Below, piece after piece: positions 56,073-64,000 of a DNA stretch of 64,000 nucleotides. The notes beneath the pieces were generated by a model. That model had not been told where the DNA came from. It searched no databases and saw only the letters and a list, made by a program, of their open reading frames with translations. Source of the stretch: Cryobacterium arcticum (lineage in GTDB: Bacteria > Actinomycetota > Actinomycetes > Actinomycetales > Microbacteriaceae); NCBI RefSeq assembly GCF_003185895.1, contig NZ_QHLY01000012.1:992001-1056000 (forward strand). Reading direction: 5' to 3'. Position 1 is the stretch's first letter. Each line of letters opens with the position of its first letter. A program made the position numbers and the translations under genes.

Positions 56073-57604
56073 GATGCCAGTCCCTTCCGCAGGTACAGTG
56101 CCTGCCCCACCTCGTCTGGTCCCGGCTGGGCGACGCCGGTCAGGTCGGCGATCGACCACGCCACCCGCAGGATGCGGTCGTACCCGCGCATGGTGATGCC
56201 GCCGCGTTCGAGGGCCCGGTCGAGCATCGCTGTCACCGGCGCAGCTAACCGGGTGGTCCGGCCACGCAGCCAACTGCCCTGCACCTCGGAGTTGAGCGTC
56301 CACGGTGTGCCGGCCAGTCGCTCGGCCGCAGCAGCGCGCGCGGCGAGCACCCGGTCACGGGCAACCGCGGTCGACAACCGGCCTTCGGCGGCCGCGAGCC
56401 TCACCTCGGCAGCGGTCACCCGGGTCACGCCGAGCTGGATGTCGATGCGGTCCAGCAGCGGCCCAGACAGGCGCGCCAGGTACCGCCGGCGCGCATTCGG
56501 CGGGCAGGTGCATTCCTGGTCGCCCACGCCATACTGGCCGCACGGGCAGGGATTCGCCGCCAAGACGAGTTGGAACCGGGCCGGAAAATGGGCCACGGCG
56601 TTCGCCCGGTGAATGCTGATCTGTCCCGATTCCAGTGGTTGGCGCAGCACATCCAGAACGGCGGCACCGAACTCTGGAGCCTCGTCCAGGAAGAGGACGC
56701 CGTGCGAGGCCCGCACCGCGGCACCCGGCCGGATCTGGCCGCTGCCGCCGCCGACCATGGCCGCTGCCGTGATGGTGTGGTGCGGCGCCTCCAGCGGCGG
56801 ACGGCTGACGAGCGAGCGGCCCACCGGTCGGCCGCTGAGCGAGCGGATGGAACTGACTTCCAATGAGGCGGCCGTGCCCAGGTCGGGCAGCAAACCCGGC
56901 AGCCGCGCGGCGAGCATGGTCTTGCCGGCGCCGGGCGGACCGAGCATGAACACGTGGTGCCCGCCCGCTGCCGCGACCTGCAGGGCCAGGATCGCCTCGT
57001 CGTTGCCGACGACGTCGAGCAGGTCGAGGCTCTCGTCGGCGCGGTCTTCCTCCACCGTCGCGTGGAGCACGTCGACGTCGACGGGCTGCAGGACGGCACC
57101 GTGCCAGATCAGGGCATCCCGCAGCGAGGCGACACCGACCACCCGGATGCCCGGCACCAGCGCTGCCTCCTCGGCGTTGCCGGCCGGAACCATCACGGTC
57201 TCGAAGCCGAACCTGGCGGCCGCGATCACGGCCGGCAGCATGCCGGGAGTGGGTCGGAGCCGGCCGTCGAGGGCGAGCTCGCCGATGTGCACGACCGCCG
57301 CCACCGAACCGGCCTTGACAATGTTGTCGGCGGCGAGGCAGGCCAGCGCGATGGCGAGGTCGAAGCCGGAGCCGTGCTTGCGGAGCGCCGCCGGCGAGAG
57401 GTTCACGGTGAGCTTGTGCGAGTTCAGGGCGGTGCCGGAGTTCTTGGCCGCCGCCCGCACCCGCTCGGCGGCCTCGGCGAGGGCGGCATCGGGCAGGCCG
57501 ATCACCCGCATGCCCGGCAGTTGGTTGGAGATGTCCGCCTCCACCTCGACGATCGACCCGGCGAGCCCGATCAGGGCCACGGAGTGAGTGCGGGCGAGGC
57601 CCAT
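56069..57604 (-). CDS. comM: ComM/YifB-family AAA+ ATPase (Mg-chelatase-like)
   Basis: This 511-residue protein has the N-terminal ChlI-like lobe (VEVDISNQLPGMRVIGLPDAALAE), Walker A MLGPPGAGKTMLAARLPGLLP (near residue 215), Walker B VLFLDEAPEF and the zinc-like CPCGQYG...CTCPP. The C-terminal Mg-chelatase domain is present. In Vibrio, ComM is a branch-migration helicase in transformation. It starts one base from the end of yraN and overlaps dprA by 4 bp, forming the yraN-comM-dprA operon. Confidence 0.96.
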   Translation of the reverse strand: MGLARTHSVALIGLAGSIVEVEADISNQLPGMRVIGLPDAALAEAAERVRAAAKNSGTALNSHKLTVNLSPAALRKHGSGFDLAIALACLAADNIVKAGSVAAVVHIGELALDGRLRPTPGMLPAVIAAARFGFETVMVPAGNAEEAALVPGIRVVGVASLRDALIWHGAVLQPVDVDVLHATVEEDRADESLDLLDVVGNDEAILALQVAAAGGHHVFMLGPPGAGKTMLAARLPGLLPDLGTAASLEVSSIRSLSGRPVGRSLVSRPPLEAPHHTITAAAMVGGGSGQIRPGAAVRASHGVLFLDEAPEFGAAVLDVLRQPLESGQISIHRANAVAHFPARFQLVLAANPCPCGQYGVGDQECTCPPNARRRYLARLSGPLLDRIDIQLGVTRVTAAEVRLAAAEGRLSTAVARDRVLAARAAAAERLAGTPWTLNSEVQGSWLRGRTTRLAAPVTAMLDRALERGGITMRGYDRILRVAWSIADLTGVAQPGPDEVGQALYLRKGLAS

Positions 57605-57960
57605 CAGAAGATGCCCTCGAGATGCTCGACCAGCGGCTCCTGACCCGGCCGGGCGATCACGGCGATGGCGTCGATGCGGATGTGCCGGGCGGAGAGCACG
57701 GATTGCTCACACCACGCCCCGGCCAGCCGCCGCAACCTGGCGAGCTTGGCCACGGTGATCGCTTCAAATGGATGCCCGTAGCCGGTTCCCGACCTGGTCT
57801 TCACCTCCACGAACACCACGTCGCCGCCCCTGGCCACGATCAGGTCGATCTCGCCCTGGCTGCACCGCCAGTTGCGTTCGATCAGCGTGTAGCCGCACCG
57901 CACCAGGTACTCCGCGGCGCAGTCTTCGCCGCGCCGTCCCACTTCGTCCTTGCGTGCCAC
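57604..57960 (-). CDS. yraN: YraN family nuclease-fold protein (UPF0102)
   Basis: This 118-residue PD-(D/E)xK-like protein shows VGRRGEDCAAEYLVRCGYTLIERNWRC, GEIDLIVARGGDVVFVEVKTRSGTGYGHP and KLARLRRLAGAWCE. E, D and the ExK (EVK) residues match a restriction-endonuclease-like site, but activity of the family is unproven. The GTG at 57960 has GGAGG five bases upstream; the longer frame is not conserved. It is the first gene of the comM-dprA transcript. Confidence 0.93.
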   Translation of the reverse strand: MARKDEVGRRGEDCAAEYLVRCGYTLIERNWRCSQGEIDLIVARGGDVVFVEVKTRSGTGYGHPFEAITVAKLARLRRLAGAWCEQSVLSARHIRIDAIAVIARPGQEPLVEHLEGIF

Positions 57961-58037
57961 GAGCACCTCCACGACGAGCGTGCAATCCCGCCGGAGCGCG
58001 CGACCGGGGTGCGGGCAAGGTGTGCGGGCCCACGACA

Positions 58038-58062
58038 AACCCGCCCCTGTGGAGGAGCGGGT
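58038..58062 (-). terminator. Weak hairpin after the DUF1269 gene
   Basis: On the minus strand ACCCGC pairs with GCGGGT, with CC/GG inside, and TTTGT follows. It lies about 20 bp after the DUF1269 stop and upstream of yraN. Confidence 0.4.
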
Positions 58063-58083
58063 CCGTGGCGCTCGAGAACGTAC

Positions 58084-58608
58084 TCAGTAGGTGTCGGTGC
58101 GCGCCTGGTTCTGCATGTCCTTCGACGCCTGCGCGAGCTCCTTGTCGAGTTGCTTCGCATCCATCTTGAGCTCCTTCTGCAGGTGCTTCTGCGCGACCAG
58201 ACCGGCCTTGGCCAGCTCGTCTTCGAGCTTGTCCTTGCCCACCACGATGAGGGCGGCCTCCCCGGAGTCGAGCATCTCGCCGAGCTCTTTGACGTCCTTG
58301 CGGTCCAGACCCCGCCAGAAATGGCCGATCACCCCGCCGGCTGCGCCGCCGACAATCGCCGTGCCGATGATCGACGGTGGGAAGAGCAGGCCGACGACGG
58401 CGCCGGCCGCGACACCGGTCCACCCGGTGTGGGTGCTGGTCTTGCGGCGCACCTGCACGGTACCGTCGGCCTCCTTGATGGCCACGGCGGCGTCGTAGGT
58501 GCCGATCACCTTGCGGGCGTGCAGGTCACGCACGACGTCGAGGTCGGATTCGGCCGTTGCGGCATCGGAGTACACACCGAGGTAGAGGAAAACTGGATCG
58601 TCAGACAT
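58084..58608 (-). CDS. DUF1269-type membrane protein
   Basis: This 174-residue protein begins MSDDPVFLYLGVYSDAATAESDLDVVRDLH, the ferredoxin-like start of DUF1269 proteins. A Gly/Ala hydrophobic segment follows (TGVAAGAVVGLLFPPSIIGTAIVGGAAGGVIGHF, about 65-98). The C-terminal helical half, ALIVVGKDKLEDELAKAGL then KELKMDAKQLDKELAQASKD, is strongly charged. The ATG at 58608 follows GGAGCTC. Function unknown; the family is often stress-induced. It is the first of four genes inserted between yraN and the DUF2469 gene. Confidence 0.87.
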   Translation of the reverse strand: MSDDPVFLYLGVYSDAATAESDLDVVRDLHARKVIGTYDAAVAIKEADGTVQVRRKTSTHTGWTGVAAGAVVGLLFPPSIIGTAIVGGAAGGVIGHFWRGLDRKDVKELGEMLDSGEAALIVVGKDKLEDELAKAGLVAQKHLQKELKMDAKQLDKELAQASKDMQNQARTDTY

Positions 58609-58701
58609 GGGAGCTCCGTTCATCGGGTTGCGAGCATGGTCGCTGGGGACGGTACTCACCCCCCGGGCGGGTGTCAACCGACACGGTCGTAGGCTGTGGT
58701 C

Positions 58702-59145
58702 ATGATCTCCAACCGGCTGACCGACCTGTCGATGCGCGCCATGAACGGGGTGCACCGAGCCGTGCTGGCGCTCTCCCGCGGCCGTCTCGGCTGGAAGATC
58801 GGGCCCATGCCGGTGGTGGAATTGCACACCATCGGCCGCACGTCCGGGCAGCGCCGGTCGACCATGCTCACGGCGCCGATCCACGAGCCCGACCGGGTGG
58901 TGGTGATCGCGTCCAAGGGCGGCGACGACCGGCATCCGTTCTGGTACCTGAACCTGGTGGCCCAGCCCGACGTTGAGCTGACCGAGAACGGGGTCACCCG
59001 GCCGATGCGTGCCCGCACCGCCACCGAGGCGGAGAAGGCGGCGCTCTGGCCCGCGATCGTGCGGGCGAACCCGGGGTACGCGGCCTACCAGCGAAAGACC
59101 AGCCGGGACATCCCCGTGGTCATCTGCACACCACGCACCCCCTGA
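58702..59145 (+). CDS. F420-dependent (DDN-type) nitroreductase family protein
   Basis: This 147-residue split-barrel protein has MPVVELHTIGRTSGQRRSTMLTA, HPFWYLNLVAQPDVELTE and RKTSRDIPVVICTP, the blocks of deazaflavin-dependent nitroreductases (Ddn of M. tuberculosis). It should bind F420H2, implying the host makes F420; the redox substrate is unknown. The ATG at 58702 is the likely start; a GTG two codons earlier is possible. It is read opposite to its neighbours. Confidence 0.88.
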   Translation: MISNRLTDLSMRAMNGVHRAVLALSRGRLGWKIGPMPVVELHTIGRTSGQRRSTMLTAPIHEPDRVVVIASKGGDDRHPFWYLNLVAQPDVELTENGVTRPMRARTATEAEKAALWPAIVRANPGYAAYQRKTSRDIPVVICTPRTP

Positions 59146-59172
59146 CCCGAGTCGGCCGCTGAGGGTGTCCGC

Positions 59173-59721
59173 TCACCACTTATGCGCGACGTCGACCACG
59201 AGCCGACTCCCGTCGCCGGGGCCGTCCAGGATGAACGTGCGGAATGGCAGCCGAGCCCGAACGCCGAGCCCGAATGTGCTCTGACCCTCGAAGCCGCCCG
59301 CGAATGCGACCTGGCGAAAAGTGTCGAAGCCGGTGACGTTGACCGCTTCGCTGTCAACCGCGGGGTCGTATGTGACAGTTCCGTGCGTGTCGTAGGGGTT
59401 CGCAAACGTGATGACCCGCAGATCGGCGGGGCCACGGAGCGGCACGGGTTGACCCGATCCGACCTGGACGACCGCCGGAACGTACCGGACGTCGAAGCCC
59501 CGAATGTCGCCAGTCACGTCGACGACAAAACGATCGAAGCACTCGTGTTCGCCCGCGCGCGCATTGGATACCGCCGCTTCGGGAGACAGAATGCTCTGGC
59601 TGTCGGGCAAAGACCCCCAGGTGATGCCGCAGTAGGGGGCGGCCGTCGCCGCTGTACCGCCGGAGGTGAGAAATATTGCACCCATCAAGGCGCTGAGGAT
59701 TAGTGCACCGGAACGCTTCAT
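59173..59721 (-). CDS. Secreted AMIN-like domain protein
   Basis: This 182-residue protein has a clear Sec signal peptide (MKRSGALILSALMGAIFLTSGGTAATAAPYC, cleavage probably after the ATAA-type site near residue 28). The mature part is beta-rich: CFDRFVVDVTGDIRGFDVRYVPAVVQVGSG, ADLRVITFANPY, then VAFAGGFEGQSTFGLGVRARLPFRTFIL and SRLVVDVAHKW. This matches the actinobacterial AMIN-like family, of unknown ligand. GGAG precedes the ATG. GC is lower than around it (about 62% in one line, 50% in the leader), suggesting more recent acquisition. Confidence 0.85.
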   Translation of the reverse strand: MKRSGALILSALMGAIFLTSGGTAATAAPYCGITWGSLPDSQSILSPEAAVSNARAGEHECFDRFVVDVTGDIRGFDVRYVPAVVQVGSGQPVPLRGPADLRVITFANPYDTHGTVTYDPAVDSEAVNVTGFDTFRQVAFAGGFEGQSTFGLGVRARLPFRTFILDGPGDGSRLVVDVAHKW

Positions 59722-59874
59722 TGCGATCCACTCCTTCAGATGAAACCTACGACGAATGCTACGCCGAAAGTGTCGGAATCGGAGCGGGCCGATCATCACG
59801 AATCGAGTGCAATTCCCTGAGAGCGAACTGCACAAATCGCCCACCGGCTCGCCGCGTGAGGCCGCGACTCACCG

Positions 59875-61050
59875 TCAGCGGGTGAGCCGGGTGAGAGCGG
59901 AATCGTCGCCGGCGAAGGCGGCATCCGTCTGGCGCAGCACACGCAGCACGTTGGCGCCGGCCAGCGCCGCCAGTTCAGCGGTGCTCCAGCCGCGTTCGGC
60001 CAGTTCGAGCAACAATGCCGGGTAACCGTCGACGCCCTCGAGCAGTTCGGGAAAATCATCGGTGCCGTCGAAGTCGCCGCCCAGGCCGATGTGGCGGATG
60101 CCGGCAATCTCCCGCGCCCGCTCCACGTGGTCGGCGACGTGGGTCAGGGTCACCCGGGGTGCGGGCGTCGACTTGTCACCGGCGAACCAGACGGCGTACT
60201 CCGCCGAGATGAACTGCGGCACGAACGTCACCATCACCACGCCATCGTTGTCGGCGAGACGGGCGAGAACGTTGTCCGGCACGTTCCGCGGGTGCGCGGT
60301 CACGCTGGCGCAGGAGCTGTGGCTGAAGATCACCGGGGCCGTGGTCACGTCGAGGGCCGCGTGCGCGGTCGCCGGCGATACGTGCGACAGGTCCACGAGC
60401 ATGCCCAGGCGGTTGAGTTCGCGGATGTACTCCACCCCACGTTCGGTGAGGCCACCGTGCACGGGTTCGTCGGTGCCGGAGTCGGCCCAGCTGGTGTTGT
60501 GAACGTGGGTCAGGGTGAGGTAGCGCACGCCCAGCCGGGCGAGCATGCGCAGCACCGCGGGCGAGTCGTTCACCGAGTGCGCGCCCTCGGCGCCGAGCAG
60601 CGACGCGATGCGACCGCTTGCCCGAGCGGCCTCGACATCCGCCGCGCTGCGGGCGATCACGAAGGTGTCCGGATAGCGCGCGGCCAGCCGGTAGACCCAG
60701 TCGATCTGTTCCAGGGTGCCCTGCACGGCGTCGGCGCCGGCCAGGGTGTCTTCGACGAACACCGACCAGAATTGGCCGCCCACCCGGCCCGCGCGCAACC
60801 GGTCGATGTCGGTGTCACTGGCCAACGCCCCGTCGAGCCCGTCGACCGAATAGTCCCGGTTGAGCCGGCATTCCCAGGCCCAGTCGTTGTGCCCGTCGAT
60901 GAGCGGCGCCAGGTCGAGGGCCGCGGCCACCCGCGCGCCGGCATCCGTAGCGCCGGCGGGAACCATACGGTGGCGCGCGGCGTTCGAGACTGCCGTTCCG
61001 GTCTCCGCTGCTGCGGTGCCGGTGCGGGAAGGACGGTTGCGAGCTGTCAT
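59875..61050 (-). CDS. Membrane-dipeptidase family zinc hydrolase (M19)
   Basis: This 391-residue TIM-barrel amidohydrolase has LIDGHNDWAWEC (zinc HxD near residue 53), LLGAEGAHSVND with the bridging Glu, YLTLTHVHNTSWADS, VDLSHVSPATAHAAL and IFSHSSCASVTAHPRNVPD. The final GLGGDFDGTDDFP loop is also present. These are the M19 renal-dipeptidase motifs; it hydrolyses dipeptides, perhaps D-containing ones from wall turnover. No signal peptide is seen, so it is probably cytoplasmic. The ATG at 61050 is preferred over a GTG two codons earlier. Confidence 0.93.
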   Translation of the reverse strand: MTARNRPSRTGTAAAETGTAVSNAARHRMVPAGATDAGARVAAALDLAPLIDGHNDWAWECRLNRDYSVDGLDGALASDTDIDRLRAGRVGGQFWSVFVEDTLAGADAVQGTLEQIDWVYRLAARYPDTFVIARSAADVEAARASGRIASLLGAEGAHSVNDSPAVLRMLARLGVRYLTLTHVHNTSWADSGTDEPVHGGLTERGVEYIRELNRLGMLVDLSHVSPATAHAALDVTTAPVIFSHSSCASVTAHPRNVPDNVLARLADNDGVVMVTFVPQFISAEYAVWFAGDKSTPAPRVTLTHVADHVERAREIAGIRHIGLGGDFDGTDDFPELLEGVDGYPALLLELAERGWSTAELAALAGANVLRVLRQTDAAFAGDDSALTRLTR

Positions 61051-61087
61051 CCGCACACGCTAGCAGCCGTGCGGCGAGAGCGCCGGG

Positions 61088-61411
61088 CTACTCGTCGAGC
61101 GCGAGTTCCTTGGGCAGTTCGAAGTCCTTCGACGCGAGCTCCTCCACGTTGACGTCCTTGAACGTGAGCACTCGCACCGACTTCACGAAACGGTCGGAGC
61201 GGTAGACATCCCACACCCAGACGTCCTTCATGGTCAGTTCGAAGTAGAAATCGTGCTCAGTGTCGCGGCGCACCAACTCGACCTCGTTCGCCAGGTAGAA
61301 GCGGCGCTCGGTCTCGACGACGTACTGGAACTGCCCCACTACATCTCGGTACTCGCGGTATAGGGCCAACTCGACCTCGCGGTCGTAGTCCTCGAATTCT
61401 TCTTCTTCCAT
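61088..61411 (-). CDS. DUF2469 protein
   Basis: This 107-residue acidic protein begins MEEEEFEDYDREVELALYREYRD and has VVETERRFYLANEVELV and DFYFELTMKDVWVWDVYR. DUF2469 is an actinobacterial marker always found with rnhB, as here (31 bp downstream of rnhB). Its function is unknown. Confidence 0.95.
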   Translation of the reverse strand: MEEEEFEDYDREVELALYREYRDVVGQFQYVVETERRFYLANEVELVRRDTEHDFYFELTMKDVWVWDVYRSDRFVKSVRVLTFKDVNVEELASKDFELPKELALDE

Positions 61412-61442
61412 GGTGAGCCAATCCTACGCGCTGAAGCTCGAC

Positions 61443-62084
61443 CTAATTTTTGAGCCAGGTCAGCCGGTGGTGCTCGCTCGCCCCGAGCGTACCGATCGCG
61501 TTCATGTGCTCGGCGCTGCCGTACCCCTTGTTGCCCTTCCAGCCGTAGCCGGGGTAGCTCAGGTCGGCGGCGATCATCAGCCGGTCCCTGTGCACCTTTG
61601 CGATCACGGATGCCGCCGACACCGATGCGCAGTCCTGATCGGCCTTGATCCGGGTGACGACAGACAACGGCGTGCTGAGCGCCTTGTTCAGCCAGTCGTC
61701 GTTGCCGTCCAGCAAGACGACCCCACCGACGATGTCCACACCGTCCGCATGCAGGTGCGCGAGCGCCCGTTTTCCGGCCAGGCCGAGGGCGGCGATGATG
61801 CCCACGGTGTCGACCTCCTGGGCGGAGGCGAGGCCCACGGCGCTGTGACGTACCCAGGCGGCGGCCAGGGGTGCGAGCAGTTCGCGGCGCGGTTCGCTGA
61901 GCAGCTTCGAATCCCGCAGGCCCACCGGGAACGCTCCGACGTCGGCGGTGATCACGGCGACTCCGACGGCGACGGGACCGGCGAGGGCGCCACGACCCAC
62001 CTCGTCGCAGCCGATCACACAACTGGCACCGGCGGCGAGCATCTCCAGTTCCACCGCGAGGGTGGGCTCAACAACAGCCATCAT
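61443..62084 (-). CDS. rnhB: Ribonuclease HII
   Basis: This 213-residue RNase HII removes RNA from RNA-DNA hybrids and single ribonucleotides. It shows VIGCDEVGRGALAGPVAV (D, E), LRDSKLLSEPRRELL and IKADQDCASVSAASVIAKVHRD (the third Asp). The start is at one of two adjacent ATGs (62084 or 62081), 10 bp after lepB. The frame opens further inside lepB without similarity. Confidence 0.95.
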   Translation of the reverse strand: MMAVVEPTLAVELEMLAAGASCVIGCDEVGRGALAGPVAVGVAVITADVGAFPVGLRDSKLLSEPRRELLAPLAAAWVRHSAVGLASAQEVDTVGIIAALGLAGKRALAHLHADGVDIVGGVVLLDGNDDWLNKALSTPLSVVTRIKADQDCASVSAASVIAKVHRDRLMIAADLSYPGYGWKGNKGYGSAEHMNAIGTLGASEHHRLTWLKN

Positions 62085-62094
62085 CGCAAGCGGG

Positions 62095-62841
62095 TCATTT
62101 CTCGGTTTCCTCGACCCCGCGGAACACCTCGGGGTAGTCATCCAGCCAGCCCCAGCGGGACACCGGCCAGCTGATCAGCATGGCGCGGCCCACGACGTTG
62201 TCCATCGGCACGAAGCCCTTGCCCGGAGTGGTGGGGTGGTAGCGGGAATCGAGCGAGTCGTATCGGTTGTCACCCATCACCCAGAGCGAGTCTGCCGGCA
62301 CGACAACGTCGAATGCGTCCTTGGAAACGCTGGTCTGCCCGACCGGCAAGAGCACGTAGGGCTCCACGAGGGGAACGTCGTTGACGCTCATCTGACCCAG
62401 GGTGTTGCAGCAAACGACGTGGTCGCCCGGCAGGCCGATGACACGTTTGATCAAGTGGTCGTTGCTGTCGGGTGCGGACAGCCCGACCACGGACAGTGTC
62501 CAATCCAGGGCGGCCACGATCGGGTTCTGCTCGATGGGCACCTGCGGCGGCAGCCATCCGCCCGGATCGCGGAAGACGACGACGTCGCCGCGGGAGATGG
62601 GGATGAGGCCGGGCTCGAGCTGGTTCACGATGATGCGGTCGTTGACCAGCAGCGTGCTTTCCATCGACCCGGAGGGGATGTAGAACGAGCGCACCAGAAA
62701 CGTCTTGATCAGGAACGAGATGAGCAACGCCACCACGAAGATGATGAGAAGGTCGCGAATGAAGATCGCGATGCCGCGCTTTTTGCGCGGCGAATCTGGT
62801 TCCAGGCGATGCGATCGCGAGGGCAGAGTGTTGTCTGTCAT
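62095..62841 (-). CDS. lepB: Signal peptidase I
   Basis: This 248-residue membrane-anchored peptidase cleaves Sec/Tat signal peptides. Its anchor helix is at about 24-46. The catalytic S59 is in YIPSGSMESTL, the lysine K132 is in HLIKRVIGLPGDHV, and the VMGDNRYDSLDSR box follows. It lies between rplS and rnhB as usual. Its start is 8 bp from a 12-bp hairpin that holds a GAGGAG sequence. Confidence 0.96.
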   Translation of the reverse strand: MTDNTLPSRSHRLEPDSPRKKRGIAIFIRDLLIIFVVALLISFLIKTFLVRSFYIPSGSMESTLLVNDRIIVNQLEPGLIPISRGDVVVFRDPGGWLPPQVPIEQNPIVAALDWTLSVVGLSAPDSNDHLIKRVIGLPGDHVVCCNTLGQMSVNDVPLVEPYVLLPVGQTSVSKDAFDVVVPADSLWVMGDNRYDSLDSRYHPTTPGKGFVPMDNVVGRAMLISWPVSRWGWLDDYPEVFRGVEETEK

Positions 62842-62848
62842 TTAACCG

Positions 62849-62887
62849 CCTGAGCTCCTCGCCCAGTTTAGCGGGGAGGAGCTCAGG
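62849..62887 (-). terminator. Perfect hairpin between rplS and lepB
   Basis: CCTGAGCTCCTC (62849-62860) pairs perfectly with GAGGAGCTCAGG (62876-62887) over 12 bp, with a 15-nt loop. No T run follows on the minus strand. It ends only 7 bp before the lepB ATG, so it could be a partial terminator or fold up the lepB ribosome-binding region. Confidence 0.6.
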
Positions 62888-62954
62888 GGGAAATCCAGCG
62901 ACCTGCGAAAACGCTCAGGGTTGAACCTGACCGCTTCGCCGGATGCGGAGTGTC

Positions 62955-63299
62955 TTAGTCGCGCTTTTCCTTGATCTTGGCCTTCTTGCCACGGAGACCG
63001 CGGAGGTAGTACAGCTTCGCGCGACGCACGTCACCGCGGGTGACGACCTCGATGTGGTCGATCACCGGGGAGTGCACCGGGAAGGTACGCTCGACGCCGA
63101 CCTGGAAGCTGACCTTGCGCACGCAGAAGGTCTCGCGAACGCCTTCGCCGGAGCGGCCGATAACGACGCCCTGGAAGACCTGCACACGGGAGCGTGCACC
63201 TTCAACGATGTTCACGTGAACCTTGACGGTGTCGCCGGCGCGGAACTCCGGGACGTCTGAACGCAGTGAAGGCGCGTCAACCTGGTCGAGAATATGCAT
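62955..63299 (-). CDS. rplS: 50S ribosomal protein L19
   Basis: This 114-residue L19 begins [25 protein letters not shown] and ends [19 protein letters not shown], with [23 protein letters not shown] between; all are family hallmarks. The ATG at 63299 is the conserved start; the frame's 12 extra upstream codons are not used. Confidence 0.98.
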   Translation of the reverse strand: MHILDQVDAPSLRSDVPEFRAGDTVKVHVNIVEGARSRVQVFQGVVIGRSGEGVRETFCVRKVSFQVGVERTFPVHSPVIDHIEVVTRGDVRRAKLYYLRGLRGKKAKIKEKRD

Positions 63300-63453
63300 G
63301 TTCTTCGCTCTCTGTACCCGCCACAGGTCGAGCACTTTTTAGTGGCGCCCCGCCTGCTCGCAGATAGCGAACCGGTGGCGACCAAGTGAGTGTGTGCGTG
63401 CCAATATCGATGCAGCTCCCCTGTGGCAGAGGCTAGCGGTGGCACAAACGCTT

Positions 63454-63483
63454 ATTCTGCCACGAAAGTGGGTCCCAGAGCAA
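63454..63483 (-). promoter_or_regulatory. Probable rplS promoter
   Basis: On the minus strand TTGCTC (63478-63483) and CAGAAT (63454-63459) are separated by 18 bp, an acceptable -35/-10 pair. The leader to the rplS ATG would be about 145 nt. Confidence 0.4.
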
Positions 63484-63502
63484 AAGGACGCCGAGAGGTG
63501 AC

Positions 63503-64000
63503 TCAGTTCTCGGAGGGCTTTTCCTGGATGATGATCACCGACGGATCGACCGAGGCCGCAGTCGGACGCTCAGAGCGGGTCGCCGACGGGTTCGTCATGG
63601 TCGGGAACGGCGACGGGCCGGCCGGAACGGTGCCGAATCTGGCGGTCTCGTCGAGGTAGACCATGGCCTCGCGAACGCGCTTCCGCGCCGCGTCGAACAG
63701 CTCCCAGACGGCGAACCAGAATGCGGCCAGGCCGACCAGCACGACGAGCACTGAGATCCACGGGGCGGTCACCGAGTAGATGCCCATCAGTACGATCAGC
63801 GCGTGCCACACGGTCAGCACACCCACATCCGCCCAGGACACGGCTTTCTCGAGCCGAACTTCCTTGCGGGCGATGAAGAGCAGGCTCACCACCAGCAGCC
63901 CGAAGCCGATAGCGAGGGCCCCGAACGTGGCGCCGAGCACCTGCCAGGCCGTCGTCTTGAAAATCGAGGCGGCGACCATGAGCCAAATCGGCAGCACGAC
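63503..64000 (-). CDS. Membrane protein of unknown function, N-terminus probably outside the window
   Basis: The visible 166 residues have four hydrophobic segments (about 1-15, 18-42, 58-75 and 78-100), then a helix DAARKRVREAMVYLDETARFG. A Pro/Ser/Thr-rich cytoplasmic tail ends VIIIQEKPSEN. An in-frame GTG lies at 63997, but the frame remains open to the window edge and LPIWLMVAAS reads like the middle of a helix, so I treat it as 5'-truncated. The family is not recognised. It is on the same strand as rplS, with its stop just upstream of the proposed rplS promoter. Confidence 0.7.
   Translation of the reverse strand, partial: VVLPIWLMVAASIFKTTAWQVLGATFGALAIGFGLLVVSLLFIARKEVRLEKAVSWADVGVLTVWHALIVLMGIYSVTAPWISVLVVLVGLAAFWFAVWELFDAARKRVREAMVYLDETARFGTVPAGPSPFPTMTNPSATRSERPTAASVDPSVIIIQEKPSEN

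Overview
The window is chromosomal DNA from a high-GC Gram-positive actinobacterium, most likely a member of the Microbacteriaceae (Cryobacterium/Leifsonia-like; genus is inference). Supporting signs are the GC-rich coding bias, frequent GTG starts, GatCAB in place of a glutaminyl-tRNA synthetase route, the actinobacterial families DUF2469, DUF3566, DUF222-HNH, TIGR03086 and F420-type oxidoreductases, and the gene order rplS-lepB-rnhB-DUF2469 ... yraN-comM-dprA ... xerC-M23-rpsB-tsf-pyrH-frr-cdsA, which is known from Mycobacterium and relatives.

Layout. 1-3.9 kb: the 5' part of nadE, tRNA-Arg(UCU), a thioredoxin-like protein, orn, tRNA-His, a small zincin and a D-Ala-D-Ala carboxypeptidase-like protein that lacks the KTG motif. 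3.9-7.7 kb: a TPP-riboswitch-controlled YkoEDC-type ECF thiamine-precursor transporter with a trailing P-loop kinase. 7.7-9.8 kb: a DUF222-HNH nuclease gene with an AT-rich promoter, flanked by head-to-head arrays of one 19-bp repeat; this is the most element-like part of the window. 9.8-16.1 kb: mixed chromosomal genes, including dinB with a LexA-like operator and a rubrerythrin-VIT1 fusion. 16.1-28.2 kb: gatCAB, ligA, mnmA and a cysteine desulfurase, with a three-gene accessory insert between gatC and ligA.

28.2-38.9 kb is an alpha-glucan cluster: glgX, a YbaK deacylase, a membrane protein, then glgP divergent from glgE-glgB. 38.9-47.3 kb carries envelope and cytoskeleton-type genes: a CxxC-less thioredoxin/TPR protein coupled to a 607-residue membrane protein, a DivIVA-headed coiled-coil protein with 13 hendecad repeats, an AI-2E family permease, a secreted transglycosylase-like protein and a tandem DivIVA-domain protein. 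47.3-63.5 kb is the conserved cdsA-frr-pyrH-tsf-rpsB / xerC-dprA-comM-yraN / DUF2469-rnhB-lepB-rplS block, interrupted between yraN and DUF2469 by four accessory genes and between xerC and dprA by a phosphodiesterase.

Working together: orn, rnhB, frr, rpsB, tsf, rplS, gatCAB and mnmA with its sulfur donor serve RNA turnover and translation. ligA, dinB, dprA, comM and xerC serve DNA metabolism. The glg genes build, debranch and phosphorolyse glucan. lepB, cdsA and the two DivIVA-headed proteins belong to envelope biogenesis and polar organisation. I saw no prophage, insertion sequence, CRISPR array or biosynthetic cluster.
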